Counted from the first letter of the stretch, positions 8,498 through 17,241 are shown. The stretch: 64,000 nt of DNA from CALBPI01 sp963922335 (GCA_963922335.1 CAWUIB010000011.1:62001-126000), one strand, 5' to 3'. Numbers and translations: made by a program. Notes: generated by a model not told the origin, from the letters alone.

Positions 8498-8563
8498 ATG
8501 TCGAGTGAGTATCAACTGGAGCGGAGTCTGCAAGCGTGTGTAGTTGAGGGCATGAACTTCTGA
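8498..8563 (+). CDS. Possible 21-residue small protein with near-perfect Shine-Dalgarno
   Basis: A short ORF, MSSEYQLERSLQACVVEGMNF, begins at ATG 8498. It is preceded by TAAGGAGGTGATC (8483-8495), a 13-base perfect complement of the 3' end of 16S rRNA, far longer than the usual 4-6 base match. A small GC hairpin (GGGCAG-AAA-CTGCCC, 8585-8599) and a classic rho-independent terminator at 8611-8636 follow, so a short transcript is well delimited. The ATG abuts the ribosome site with only two bases (AC... A) between, a tight spacing. No homologue recognised. It may be a real small protein or leader peptide, or the RNA itself may matter. Confidence 0.4.
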   Translation: MSSEYQLERSLQACVVEGMNF

Positions 8564-8610
8564 TCATCCCCTTGCTGAGTACGTGGGCAGAAACTGCCCG
8601 ACTCACGGAA

Positions 8611-8636
8611 GGCCGCGCATTGCGCGGCCTTTTTTT
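8611..8636 (+). terminator. Rho-independent terminator
   Basis: GGCCGCGC-ATT-GCGCGGCC forms an 8-bp all-GC stem with a 3-base loop, followed directly by seven T residues. It ends the transcript carrying the VOC gene and/or the small ORF at 8498. Confidence 0.93.
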
Positions 8637-8683
8637 GTGTCACTTCTGTTCAACTGGCGGTGACGTTTGCCGCTACTTCACGA

Positions 8684-9142
8684 ATGTGGAATTTCAAGAC
8701 AGTACAGACGATTGGTCTGCTGCTCGCGCTGGTTGGATGCACGACAACACCGCCTGAGTTCGAGATCCGATCGAAGGTCGTGGATACCTGGGTCGCATAC
8801 CGAGTCGTCTCCGACTCGTCTCGAGTCTACGAAGTGCGCACGTTCCACGCCGACGGTACCTTGGAGGGTCGCGTGGCGGATCACGTACAGATTTATGGCG
8901 AGTTCCATGAGGTGTCGAGTCGCCGCTATACCGGAAAATGGGAAATCGAGGGGGATACCCTGACCGTATTCGGAATACTCTTCGTGTCGGGCTTTGCGCT
9001 CGATGCGGTTAGTCGGGATCGAATTCTGGTGATCGATGGCCAAAGAGCGGTATTTGAAGACATGAAGACCGGCGAAGTCGTTGTTCACTACCGCCAGTCC
9101 GCTCAGCAAACCGGGACAAGCACTGCCACATTGTCACGGTAA
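8684..9142 (+). CDS. Lipoprotein of unknown function
   Basis: 152 residues if started at ATG 8684 (MWNFKTVQTIGLLLALVGC). The hydrophobic segment ends in the lipobox LALVGC, so this is a lipoprotein with the lipidated Cys about residue 19. An ATG at 8660 is also in frame but would put eight extra residues before the signal. The mature domain of ~130 residues is beta-rich and lipocalin-like in pattern (YEVRTFHADGTLEG, YTGKWEIEGDTLTVFG), similar to small proteins that bind ligands or assist envelope maintenance; the specific fold is inference. It follows a terminator and so likely has its own promoter. Confidence 0.78.
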   Translation: MWNFKTVQTIGLLLALVGCTTTPPEFEIRSKVVDTWVAYRVVSDSSRVYEVRTFHADGTLEGRVADHVQIYGEFHEVSSRRYTGKWEIEGDTLTVFGILFVSGFALDAVSRDRILVIDGQRAVFEDMKTGEVVVHYRQSAQQTGTSTATLSR

Positions 9143-9265
9143 TGCGAGCTGGCCATGTGTCGTGAACCGCTAAGTGAAGTCATCCATTCGCTCCCCGCAT
9201 GCGAATAACATTCTCTATAGCGTACGTGAACGCGAGCACACGCTTGCGTTCTTCCAGGAGTAAGC

Positions 9266-9718
9266 ATGCTTGAATTTGGCATTGTATTGACAACCCTCGC
9301 TTTGGCAGTTTGGGTAGGGTCCATCGTTTTTCAGACTGCTGTTGTCGCACCCAGTGTGTTCACCACGCTTGATATCGATGATGCCGGCAGATTTCTGCGT
9401 GGTTTGTTCCCAAGATTCTTTACCGCGGGAGCTGTTTGCGGTGTTGTTATGCTGTTGGGGCTTGCCAGCATCTATGGTGCTGGTGCTTCCGACACGCGAC
9501 TCCTTACGTTCGGCCTGACTACTGGCTTGATGTTGGTTTTACAAATTGCTGCTGGACGGATGGTGCCCGCGATCAATGCGGCGCGGGATCAGGGAGAGGC
9601 CGGGAAGCGGCGCTTTGGACAGCTGCATGGCATCAACGTTGGCTTAACGGTGTTGGTTTTGCTGTTGGGTCTGTTCCTGCTGGGCGGATTAGCTTTGGCG
9701 GTGGTCGATGCAGCCTGA
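9266..9718 (+). CDS. DUF4149-like inner membrane protein
   Basis: 150 residues with four predicted transmembrane helices (about 3-25, 50-70, 78-98, 122-145). The N-terminal helix with VWVGSIVFQTAVVAPSVF and the final helix after RFGQLHGINVG match the general pattern of DUF4149 proteins: a G-x-x-V-F-x-x-x-V-A-P motif and a R-F-x-x-L-H motif before the last helix. Function of the family is not established. The start has AGGAG seven bases upstream. The end overlaps ubiG by 11 bases, so the two are translationally coupled. Confidence 0.85.
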   Translation: MLEFGIVLTTLALAVWVGSIVFQTAVVAPSVFTTLDIDDAGRFLRGLFPRFFTAGAVCGVVMLLGLASIYGAGASDTRLLTFGLTTGLMLVLQIAAGRMVPAINAARDQGEAGKRRFGQLHGINVGLTVLVLLLGLFLLGGLALAVVDAA

Positions 9719-10448
9719 TCGTACCGTCGATCCCTACGAGGTCGAGCATTACACGGAACTCGCTGAGACGTGGTGGGATCCGACGGGCCCATTCTGGCCT
9801 CTGCATACTCTGAACGAGCTGCGAGTCAGTTACATCCGCGCACAGCTCTGCGAGCGATTCCGACTCGATCAGAACCGCGCTGCACCGTTGGAGGGTCTCT
9901 CGGTTCTCGACGTCGGCTGTGGCGGCGGCATCCTCTCGGAATCGATGGCCAAGCTGGGTGCCCGGGTAACCGGCATTGATGTCGTAGAGCGCAACATCGG
10001 TATCGCCAAGCGTCACGCACTCACCAGCGGTATCGATATCGACTACCGTCAGCAAACCGCTTCAGACCTCGCGAGTCAGGGCGCCAGGTTCGATGTTGTC
10101 CTCAACATGGAGGTTGTTGAGCATGTTGCTGACGTCGACGCGTTCATGGGGGACTGTTGTCGGCTGGTCCGCCCGGGCGGTTCGATGTTTGTGGCGACGA
10201 TCAACCGGAATCCGGTTGCTGGGTTAGTCGCCATCTTTGGTGCAGAGTATGTGTTGCGATGGCTACCAAAAGGTACGCACCGATATCGTATGTTGCGCAA
10301 GCCAGCGGAGATCATTACGCCACTGGAAGCCCACGGGTTCGAGGTTGAAAAACCGGTGGGGGTTCGCGTTAATCCATTCAATCGCCGCATGTCGATCATC
10401 TCGTGGACAGGCGTAAACTATATGTTGCGCGCAGATTTACCGGAGTGA
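9708..10448 (+). CDS. ubiG: Ubiquinone biosynthesis O-methyltransferase UbiG
   Basis: 246 residues. UbiG uses SAM to methylate two hydroxyl groups in ubiquinone synthesis (2-polyprenyl-6-hydroxyphenol and 3-demethylubiquinol). The N-terminal YTELAETWWDPTGPFWPLH segment is the UbiG hallmark. The Rossmann SAM site is LDVGCGGGILSESMAKLG, followed by the acidic end of beta-2 (GIDVVE) and DVVLNMEVVEHV for motif II. The C-terminal KGTHRYRMLRKP and NPFNRRMSI are also typical. Length equals the usual 235-250. It overlaps the DUF4149 gene; a GFA-like gene follows 9 bases later. Confidence 0.95.
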   Translation: MQPDRTVDPYEVEHYTELAETWWDPTGPFWPLHTLNELRVSYIRAQLCERFRLDQNRAAPLEGLSVLDVGCGGGILSESMAKLGARVTGIDVVERNIGIAKRHALTSGIDIDYRQQTASDLASQGARFDVVLNMEVVEHVADVDAFMGDCCRLVRPGGSMFVATINRNPVAGLVAIFGAEYVLRWLPKGTHRYRMLRKPAEIITPLEAHGFEVEKPVGVRVNPFNRRMSIISWTGVNYMLRADLPE

Positions 10449-10457
10449 TCAGAAACG

Positions 10458-11075
10458 ATGACCGATATCGACTTCTCGTGTGATTGCGGAAAGTTCAAGG
10501 CAACACTAAACGATGTAACTGCTGCGACCGGTTCCCATGTCGTTTGTTACTGCAAGGACTGCCAGGCATTCGCTGCGACACTTGATCGTATAAATGAAGT
10601 GCTGGATGACAACGGCGGAACTCCGATTTTCCAGACTTCACCATTCCGACTAAAGATCCGTGAAGGTGGCGAACATCTGACCGCGCTACGCTTAACAGGG
10701 GGTCCCCTGTTGCGTTGGTATACCTCCTGTTGCCACCAACCCATCGGCAATACCCTCAATTCAACCAAACTGCCCTTCATCGGTTTGATTGCGCTTGGGC
10801 AAATGGCGGACGATCCCGAAGCCGCTAGAAATGCGCTCGGCCCCTCAAGAGGTGGCATTTACACCGAGTGCAGCTGGCGACCGTTTCAGGGCAAGCGGGC
10901 GTTCATGCCAGGACTATTGGTCGCAATGATGAAGCGCGTGCTCGGCACTAAGTTGGCAGGCAAGAGCTTGGAAACGCCGCTATTCAACGAGGCGGGTGAA
11001 CCAATCGTTGATGCACGACGGGTTAGCAAGACTGAGCGTGCGCGAGCGGATCAGCTTCTCGCCGCGAGACGTTAG
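10458..11075 (+). CDS. DUF6151/GFA-like zinc-binding protein
   Basis: 205 residues. The N-terminus FSCDCGKFKATL and HVVCYCKDCQAFA present CxC and CxxC cysteine pairs like the glutathione-dependent formaldehyde-activating (GFA/CENP-V) fold, and a third Cys pair TSCCHQPIGNT follows. That arrangement fits a zinc-binding family often labelled DUF6151. Enzyme activity is unproven for this group. It lies 9 bases after ubiG in the same direction and may be co-transcribed with it; the end overlaps the convergent diguanylate-cyclase gene by four bases. Confidence 0.85.
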   Translation: MTDIDFSCDCGKFKATLNDVTAATGSHVVCYCKDCQAFAATLDRINEVLDDNGGTPIFQTSPFRLKIREGGEHLTALRLTGGPLLRWYTSCCHQPIGNTLNSTKLPFIGLIALGQMADDPEAARNALGPSRGGIYTECSWRPFQGKRAFMPGLLVAMMKRVLGTKLAGKSLETPLFNEAGEPIVDARRVSKTERARADQLLAARR

Positions 11076-13204
11076 CTGGCCTCTCTTTCTGCCGGGTAGG
11101 ATCGTGTCGATTTCATGAGCCCGGATGCAAGCGATTGGCTGACCCACTGGCGCAGGGGTCTGCTCGGCAACGCCGGCTCGGTCAAGTGAAATCCCGACCA
11201 TCCATTTCGACCTGCTTGTTTCGCTGAATACAGCGCCAGATCGGCTAACTCCACGACGTCATGCCAGGCGAGCGCCTCTGGTGTCTCGCCGAGGAATGGG
11301 AAGGCAGCGAATCCGACAGAGCAGGTACAACGAAGCGCGGTGCCAGACTCAAGAACCATCCCAGTGGCTTCGACGGCCGCTCTCAGCTTCTCTGCGATGA
11401 CGGGTGCTGTAAGCCTGTCGATGAAACGAGCAACGATCAGGAATTCCTCTCCGCCCCATCGAATTACAAAGTCCTCTGCCCGTACCGTTGTCTTCAGTGT
11501 TCTGCTCACTGACTTGAGTACGCGGTCTCCGGCGGCGTGACCATACTTATCATTGATCATCTTGAAATGATCGATGTCGACGAGGAAAAAGACGATATCA
11601 GCGGCTTCATTAGAAGCGACTGACGTGCGATCTTGCCGCTGATGCCAAAGCCTTACGCTACGTGCGATGTCCGCTTCGATCCTGTCCTCAAGGAAACGCC
11701 GGTTCTCAAGGCCCGTCAGTGCATCGGTGAGGCTGGCAGCCTCCACCGCGTCGTAAGCATCGGTCAGCGCAATGTTGCGCTCTCGCAGCGCTTTGGTTTT
11801 CGCGGCGACCTCTTGTTCCAGGCGTCGATTCTGTTTTTGCGCGACGATACGACCATAGAGCAGAAACGACAGCGCGAATACCACCACAAGTCCCAAGATC
11901 AATGTGCGTTGTTGACTCGCCTCGCGCTGCATCGAGAGTTCATTGATTTGATTGCGTTGCTCTGCGGCCTTGAGCAGATTCGCTTACCGTTCAAACTCCG
12001 CCTCACCCTGAATGGCGGCCATCACGGAGACTCTTAGAGTGTCTGAGAGATCGTCTTTCAGAGCGATTCGGCGTCGCATCGCCTCGAGTGCAGCGGCCGG
12101 TTCGCCCTTGGCCTCGTACACTTTCACTTCAAGGTCGTACAGATCCAGCACCCGCTGCAGTGACTGTTGTTCAATCGCATCTTCAACAGCGGTATTGAGA
12201 TAGTTGAGGGCGACATCATAGTTGCCGGACTCAAGTGCAATGGCCGCGAGCCATTCTCGTACACGATTGGCAAGGATCGGCCAGGCATTTCGTTCGCTGA
12301 GCGCGAGAATCTCAAGGAGTGCGCTGCGCGCTGCGTCCCGATCGCCCACCAGGCTGTCGAGTCGCGCACGGGTCGACAGTGCCCACTGATAATCCCGCGG
12401 TGTATCAATGCCAGCGAACAGTTCGACCGCCGTGTCGATATTGCCCCTTGCGTCGTCAAAGGCTCGGGTTTCGATTTCTATCATCCCGAGCCTGATATGA
12501 CTGTAGGCGATGTTCCGCTTATTGCCGAGTCCACGGTCGATGTCGAGCGCGTCCTCGTAAAACTTGTGTGCTGCGTCGAATTCATCCAGAGACTCGTGAA
12601 TCGAAGCGACGTTGAATAATCCGTCTGCCACACCGGTCTGGTCTTCGGTCAGTCGTGATATGGCGAGCGATCGTTGGTGCCATTCCAGCGACTGTTCCAG
12701 TTGTCCGAGGAATCGATAAACCACACCGTAGGTGTTGTAGACGCTGATCATGCCGGATTGGTCATTAACGGCAGTGAACTGTTCAGAGGCGAGTTCGATG
12801 TATCGCAGCGCTTCGGTGAACTCGGCGCGATACCGGAACACCCGTGCAAGCCCGAGCAGGGCATTACCGCGATCACTGGAAGGTTCGTCGGTGGTGAGAT
12901 TGTCCAGCGACGCTTGCAGGACGGACTCTGCGTCGTCATAGCGGTTTTGGTCAATATGGATAGTGCCAAGCTTGCGCTGAAGTCTCGCCCTGCCTTCAGG
13001 GCGCAGGTCATTCGCTGGGCTGCCCAGTGTGGTGCGGACGAGTGCCTCTGCATCGCCGAGCTGACCCGCATCCTGCAGCCGGTCAACCTCCGCAATGATG
13101 TCATCGAGATCCGCCGCAGAGGCAGCAGCACCGAAGCTCAGCGTGATCAGGAAAATAACGAAACAGTTAAATCGAGGCACGCGCGGATAATGGCACAGAC
13201 CCAT
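11072..13204 (-). pseudogene. TPR-GGDEF diguanylate cyclase split by one in-frame stop
   Basis: Bases 11984-13204 encode a secretory N-terminus and about 10 TPR-like helical pairs (periplasmic sensor, ~400 residues) ending EAEFER and a TAA stop (11984-11986). The same frame continues without other stops as ANLLKAAEQRNQINELS, the transmembrane helix TLILGLVVVFALSFLLYG and a coiled coil, then a GGDEF domain (LTDALTGLENRR, the DIDHFKMINDKYGHAAGD metal/GTP segment, RAED I-site, WGGEEF active site). These parts form one normal TPR-TM-GGDEF architecture, so a single nonsense codon (one base from GAA, CAA or AAA) has split it. The downstream ATG at 11932 has no Shine-Dalgarno. The cyclase domain itself looks intact. 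Readthrough or an assembly error are alternatives. Confidence 0.85.
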
Positions 13205-13300
13205 TTCGCCTGCTACGAACCGTTCTCATTTCTGAGAACTGCCTACGAGTCCGCCTGACACCGGGAATTCAAGCCAAAGGCTTTACAGCGCTTCGGAATT

Positions 13301-13342
13301 CGATAACTATTGATTCGTAAAAATACGAATCGATAAGTATCG
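13301..13342 (+). promoter_or_regulatory. 42-bp imperfect palindrome overlapping the leader of the ATPase gene
   Basis: CGATAACTATTGATTCGTA and TACGAATCGATAAGTATCG are inverted arms (19 bp, three mismatches) around a short AT centre; the inner GATTCGT/ACGAATC arms match perfectly. The palindrome ends two bases before the ATG at 13345, where a ribosome site would normally be. It may be an operator for a dimeric regulator or an RNA hairpin masking the start. No Shine-Dalgarno is visible. Confidence 0.6.
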
Positions 13343-13344
13343 AG

Positions 13345-14493
13345 ATGTCAGATTCGATCAAAGACCTGTTTCCGCTGGGCGTGGCTATCGGGCCGGCGTT
13401 TTGCAATCGGGACGACGAGCGTGACGAGATGAAGCGCAATATACGTGCTGGTCGCCACACATGGATTTGGGCGCGACGACGAATCGGGAAAACGAGTCTC
13501 ATCGAGCAGGTTCTCCTTGAACTCTCCCGCGCTCGACCAGCAATCCAGGCTGCGAAGCTGGACTGCAACATCGTCCATGATGCTGATTCTCTGGATCAGG
13601 CGTTGCGTCGGGCGGTAGCGGATCTTGCTATTCGTATGGTGCCAGGGGGTCGCACCAAGGTGCGGAATTTGCTTGGCGAGGTATTCGGCCGATTTCGGCC
13701 AGAATTCCAGATCGGCACGTCGTTATTTCAGATGCGATTGAATCCGGTGGAGTCTCCGGCTGCAAATATCGCTGAGGTCTTGCTGGCGCTCGACGCACTT
13801 GCCACGGATCTCGACCGGCGTGCCGTCGTTGTTCTGGATGAGTTTCAACAGGTAAGTCGACTGACGCATGGTCGCAAAGACACGACTCTTGAGGGGGCGA
13901 TCCGACATGCTGTCGAGCGGGCAAGACGGATTACGTACATCTTCTCGGGGAGCGAACGTTCGTTGCTGGCGGATATGTTTGAAAATGCCGATCGCCCGCT
14001 GTACCACCATAGTCGCAAGATGAGTCTTGGGAGAATTTCCGCAGAGCACTATCGTCGATTTTTAATTGAGGCGGCGCGCGCACGCTGGCAAAAGTCGCTG
14101 TCTGATGGAGCAGTCGATCTAATCCTTAAAAGATCGCAACGGCAACCTTTTTACGTGAACAGCCTTTGCGGTAGATTGTGGGATGCGCGACAGCCGCCGA
14201 AAACCGACACGGTCGAGCAGGCGTGGGCGGAAGTGGTGGAAGAGTCAACGCCGATCGTCACTGAGCGTGTCGGCAGCCTAAGTGCGACGCAACGAGCGCT
14301 ATTAATCGGGATTGCGAACGCTGGACGTGTTGAACAACCAACCAGTCAGGCCTTCCTCTCGAGCATTCGCTTGTCCGCCTCGACCGGCAGCAATGCTAAA
14401 GATGTTCTGGAAGCGCAGGACTTTATCCGCCCCGACCTGGGAGGCGGATGGTTTATCGTCGATCCGGTGATGTATAGCTACCTTAAGCGCTAA
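13345..14493 (+). CDS. P-loop ATPase with C-terminal winged-helix-like region (PF01637/STAND type)
   Basis: 382 residues. The N-terminal domain has a Walker A loop ARRRIGKTS (43-51), in which the usual first Gly (GRRRVGKT in the family) is Ala, and a Walker B strand RAVVVLDEFQQV with Asp165-Glu166. FSGSERSLL resembles sensor 1 and is followed by a lid region; the last ~90 residues (QRALLIGIANAGRV to the C-terminus) look like a winged helix. This layout fits the 'archaeal ATPase' subgroup of STAND-like NTPases, whose bacterial members are mostly uncharacterised and sometimes found in defence or stress loci. The start is directly behind a long palindrome. No partner gene (nuclease, DUF234) is adjacent. 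Role unknown. Confidence 0.8.
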   Translation: MSDSIKDLFPLGVAIGPAFCNRDDERDEMKRNIRAGRHTWIWARRRIGKTSLIEQVLLELSRARPAIQAAKLDCNIVHDADSLDQALRRAVADLAIRMVPGGRTKVRNLLGEVFGRFRPEFQIGTSLFQMRLNPVESPAANIAEVLLALDALATDLDRRAVVVLDEFQQVSRLTHGRKDTTLEGAIRHAVERARRITYIFSGSERSLLADMFENADRPLYHHSRKMSLGRISAEHYRRFLIEAARARWQKSLSDGAVDLILKRSQRQPFYVNSLCGRLWDARQPPKTDTVEQAWAEVVEESTPIVTERVGSLSATQRALLIGIANAGRVEQPTSQAFLSSIRLSASTGSNAKDVLEAQDFIRPDLGGGWFIVDPVMYSYLKR

Positions 14494-14848
14494 CGAGCAC
14501 GCTCTCTGGTAATTGAGGATGTCTGAAGTACGCTCTAAGCCGATTCAATCCGCCTCGCGATTAGCGCTCATTTTCGTTATCAAAAGCGTAGGGGAACGAA
14601 CCACTGGTTACTCATAGAGCGGTCGCTCAAGTGTCTTGATTGGGGCAGCAGTGGATCGCTGCTATCGGCCAGAAGCAGTAGCCACCCATCTTGCACCTCG
14701 CATGGTCCTCTACGATTATTACGATAAGAGATTTCTAGCATTGTCAGGCCATACCACTCGGCTCCCGCGGCTTTGGGTGTCGCGGGACTAGTTTTAGTCG
14801 CCGACACTGTAGCGAATTACTACAGCGACAAGGACTATTGGACGCAAA
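14494..14848. other. 355-base gap; no confident gene
   Basis: Between the ATPase and the next membrane protein I see no convincing plus-strand gene. A minus-strand open frame of 75 codons (14580-14807) has no ribosome site or recognisable motif. A short stretch around 14641-14690 contains CGGCCAGAAGC (14666-14676), also found in the dispersed repeat at 15291, and may be a decayed third copy. Confidence 0.5.
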
Positions 14849-15295
14849 ATGAAGGGGAAGAAAGGTGGGCCTGTAATTCTTGTTCAAGCCATCCTCAATG
14901 CAATGATGAGCCCGGAGCAGGAGCGGCAAGAAGAGTTGGAGAAAGAGCTGCAGGGTATCGCTGTTACGCTTGTGCTCGGGATCCCATTGTTAGTCTTGGC
15001 TTTTGCCGGTTTGAAATCATTGGTTGTTGTTGGGTTTGGCATAGAGAGCAATGATTCGTACGCGTGGGTATTTGGTCTGGCCGGTGTTTTCTGCGTGTTA
15101 CTTATGTTTCGGTGGTCAGAGAAACACTTTGAATCGAATAAGCTAATTATTAAAGCTCTCGCTGCGTCGATTCGCACCAAGGTTCCATATGGATATCTTG
15201 GACTACACTTCATTGTGTGGAGTGTATTTATCCTCGTTATCTGGATATTTGTCTTATCGGAATTGGGTTACTTGCCAGATTTCTTTGTACCGTAA
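14849..15295 (+). CDS. Orphan inner-membrane protein (2-3 TM)
   Basis: 148 residues with a short basic start (MKGKKGG), a charged amphipathic helix (SPEQERQEELEKELQG), two central hydrophobic segments (about 38-60 and 72-90) and a C-terminal one (about 122-142). No family recognised. The region is visibly AT-richer than flanking genes and uses more A/T-ending codons (ATT, TTA, AAA), consistent with later acquisition. No strong Shine-Dalgarno is visible. Its stop codon lies inside the first copy of a dispersed repeat. Function is unknown; membrane placement is a reading of hydrophobicity only. Confidence 0.55.
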   Translation: MKGKKGGPVILVQAILNAMMSPEQERQEELEKELQGIAVTLVLGIPLLVLAFAGLKSLVVVGFGIESNDSYAWVFGLAGVFCVLLMFRWSEKHFESNKLIIKALAASIRTKVPYGYLGLHFIVWSVFILVIWIFVLSELGYLPDFFVP

Positions 15296-15450
15296 GCTTC
15301 TCTATCTGAGCGACAGCTATGGGTCAGTGACTGTCATCGTAGCAGAAGAGCCCCGTGCGTCGATTCACGGCCAGAAGCGGCCGCTGGCGTTCTCTCTAGT
15401 CGCCCCGTCATTCACAGTTGTCACCAACCAGAACGTGTAGGGTTCTTAGC
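15291..15450 (+). repeat. Dispersed intergenic repeat, copy A
   Basis: About 160 bases that match a second stretch at 17952-18112: shared runs include CGTAAGCTTC, GAGCGACAGCTA, GTCATCGTAGCAGAAGAG (18 bases), CGCTGGCGT, CTCTCTAGTCGCCC and TAGGGTTCT. The left end covers the stop codon of the preceding gene. The remainder, between 15296 and 15511, holds no gene. Confidence 0.8.
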
Positions 15451-15511
15451 CCGTATCACATATCGCCTGTGGTATTTTGTCCATGAGCACAGTCATCTAC
15501 TAGGTGTCCCT

Positions 15512-16345
15512 ATGAATAGATTGCTTGTTGGATTTTTCCTTTGCTGCGTTTGTCTACTTTCCGCCACCTCGTTCGCTTCGTCACCGCGAATTCCTGACAA
15601 TCGCATTCCGGCAGCTGGGCCACTTGAGGTAATTAAAAAGCGAATAGAGAATTCCGAGGTCACACCTCATGCAGCGATCGTGTCACTGTTGGAGTCTTAC
15701 CGTGATGCCGATGCGTTAGCCATCATCAAGGAGTCCCGGCTTTCTGCGCTCAACGAGTACGACTATCCAATGATCACTTATGCTGCCGCTTATGGCGCCT
15801 ACGAGTCGTTCTCTTGGTTGCGGCAAAACGACAAGGAAATCGCCATGGATAGCGGATGGATTGATATCGCTCTCGGTTTTGCTGCGGGAGCGGGCGCGTA
15901 CCGTATTGCTCTGGAACTCTTTCCCGAAGCTTCCCAGACTGCACGTGCCGAAGCATTGGTTAGGGCAGCAGGCAATGGCCAATGCGGCATGTTCGCCATG
16001 ATGGCCAAACAATTCGATACTCCCTTGTCAGATCGACAAACGATGAGTGTCGCTGAGAGCGTTACCAGGGATTGTGCACTGTCCGAGCTAAGGCTGTTCG
16101 TCGATATTTGGAGCATTGAACCGATCATTGAGGCGAGTGTCCCCGAGGTCTTGTTTATCGCACTACTTAACGACTCTGGGCGTTTCCGAAATCTATTCGT
16201 ATTCTGGCTCACACAAGGTGTACTGACAGAGCGGTTTTGTGCTGCGCCAAGTTGGTACGTCGATAGAATGCGAGAGGAGATTCAGCACACGCCTAGCCCT
16301 GAGGATAGACAGAAAATACTGGATCTGTACTTGTCGGAGTGCTGA
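15512..16345 (+). CDS. Secreted orphan protein with helical (ankyrin/SEL1-like) repeats
   Basis: 277 residues. The N-terminus MNRLLVGFFLCCVCLLSAT is a strong Sec signal peptide ending near FAS. The mature chain is largely alpha-helical with paired helices (ADALAIIKESRLSALNEYDY, ITYAAAYGAYESFSWLRQ, IALGFAAGAGAYRIALELF) reminiscent of ankyrin-type stacks, but no consensus was recognised. It contains four or more cysteines (GQCGMF, RDCALS, RFCAAP, terminal SEC) that could form disulfides in the periplasm. AGGTG lies eight bases before the ATG. Within the AT-richer orphan block. Function unknown. Confidence 0.65.
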   Translation: MNRLLVGFFLCCVCLLSATSFASSPRIPDNRIPAAGPLEVIKKRIENSEVTPHAAIVSLLESYRDADALAIIKESRLSALNEYDYPMITYAAAYGAYESFSWLRQNDKEIAMDSGWIDIALGFAAGAGAYRIALELFPEASQTARAEALVRAAGNGQCGMFAMMAKQFDTPLSDRQTMSVAESVTRDCALSELRLFVDIWSIEPIIEASVPEVLFIALLNDSGRFRNLFVFWLTQGVLTERFCAAPSWYVDRMREEIQHTPSPEDRQKILDLYLSEC

Positions 16346-16382
16346 TCGCACAAGATCGGTATTCGGTGACTCTTTCAGGCCT

Positions 16383-16484
16383 GTGGCAGATCTGCTTTGG
16401 ATACTCTTGACTATCTCCATCCTGGCGCTGGAAGTCGCAATAATCTCGCTCGTGTTCGACAAGCTGTCGTTCCGAGGCAGATGA
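16383..16484 (+). CDS. Possible 33-residue transmembrane peptide
   Basis: A GTG-started frame encodes VADLLWILLTISILALEV then a few polar residues and ends FRGR. It is one hydrophobic helix with a basic tail, like many small membrane proteins. A weak CAGG precedes the GTG. It sits alone in the 167-base gap between two orphan genes, so the hydrophobic bias may be real, but evidence is thin. Confidence 0.25.
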   Translation: MADLLWILLTISILALEVAIISLVFDKLSFRGR

Positions 16485-16512
16485 TAGTTTTGTACTGGGA
16501 ACCCAGGCTTCA

Positions 16513-17241
16513 ATGAAGGGATATTTGACTATGGCAGAGAGAATGAAGCTTCTACACCGGCATCGTATTGAGTGGGGCTTGCCGCTAGCGGTCATTACCG
16601 TCCTTCTGTCGGGACGTGCAATTGGTGAGGATAAAGCGTCTCAGGCAGTCGAACCTGATGGGTATTGTAGTGTAGGTGTGGAGCAATATCCTCGGTCGAA
16701 TGAAACTTTTGCGGCGAGTAGCCTTAGGGGCGAATTTGTTGCGTTAGCCCGCGCAGACGGCCCACCTTTTGAAATCGAAGACTACGAAAGAAAGCGTACT
16801 AGTCTCGAGCTATATGCTCGCCGGAAAGGGGCGTATACCCTGATTTTCGACCACGTACGATTCTGGGGCTTTCCAAGGCGATTGAACGAGTTACACGTCT
16901 CCTCAAATGGAACGGTCGTGGTTGGTCCACTTCTAAATGCCGATGGACTGTTACACACAATAGAGGTTTTTTCGCCTGACGGTGATCTTCTATTCAACAT
17001 TGACTCTCTCAGCGTAGACTATTCTGGCTACGACCCCGATTGTTTGGATTCGAAGCCATGGGTATGCATGTCCATACCCTTCCGTATAGTAGGTCAGGAG
17101 CTAGATTTTTTTGATTTGAATGGCGACTCTGTTCTTATCGACTTAGATAGCGGAGAAATCGACCGGGGGATATACCCGTCGACCAATTGCTTCGATACTC
17201 CAAGAAAAGCGGCCCCGAAACAGGAAACGCTCGGCGATTGA
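16513..17241 (+). CDS. Secreted orphan protein, beta-rich
   Basis: 242 residues from ATG 16513; ATG 16531 (MAERMKLLH) is an equally good start because AAGGGA lies nine bases before it. The N-terminal hydrophobic helix (about 25-43, GLPLAVITVLLSGRAIG) suggests a signal peptide or anchor. The rest is beta-rich (YTLIFDHVRFWGFPRRLNEL, HVSSNGTVVVGPLLNADG, FSPDGDLLFNID), a pattern seen in small WD/NHL-type beta-propeller proteins, though too short for a full propeller. Two pairs of cysteines are present. No family recognised. Lies in the AT-richer orphan block, between two other same-direction unknown genes. Confidence 0.55.
   Translation: MKGYLTMAERMKLLHRHRIEWGLPLAVITVLLSGRAIGEDKASQAVEPDGYCSVGVEQYPRSNETFAASSLRGEFVALARADGPPFEIEDYERKRTSLELYARRKGAYTLIFDHVRFWGFPRRLNELHVSSNGTVVVGPLLNADGLLHTIEVFSPDGDLLFNIDSLSVDYSGYDPDCLDSKPWVCMSIPFRIVGQELDFFDLNGDSVLIDLDSGEIDRGIYPSTNCFDTPRKAAPKQETLGD

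Noticed and set aside
14580..14807. 75-codon minus-strand open frame in the gap after the ATPase gene
   Set aside because: No ribosome site, no signal or recognisable motif, and part of it overlaps a decayed repeat-like segment; length is within chance.
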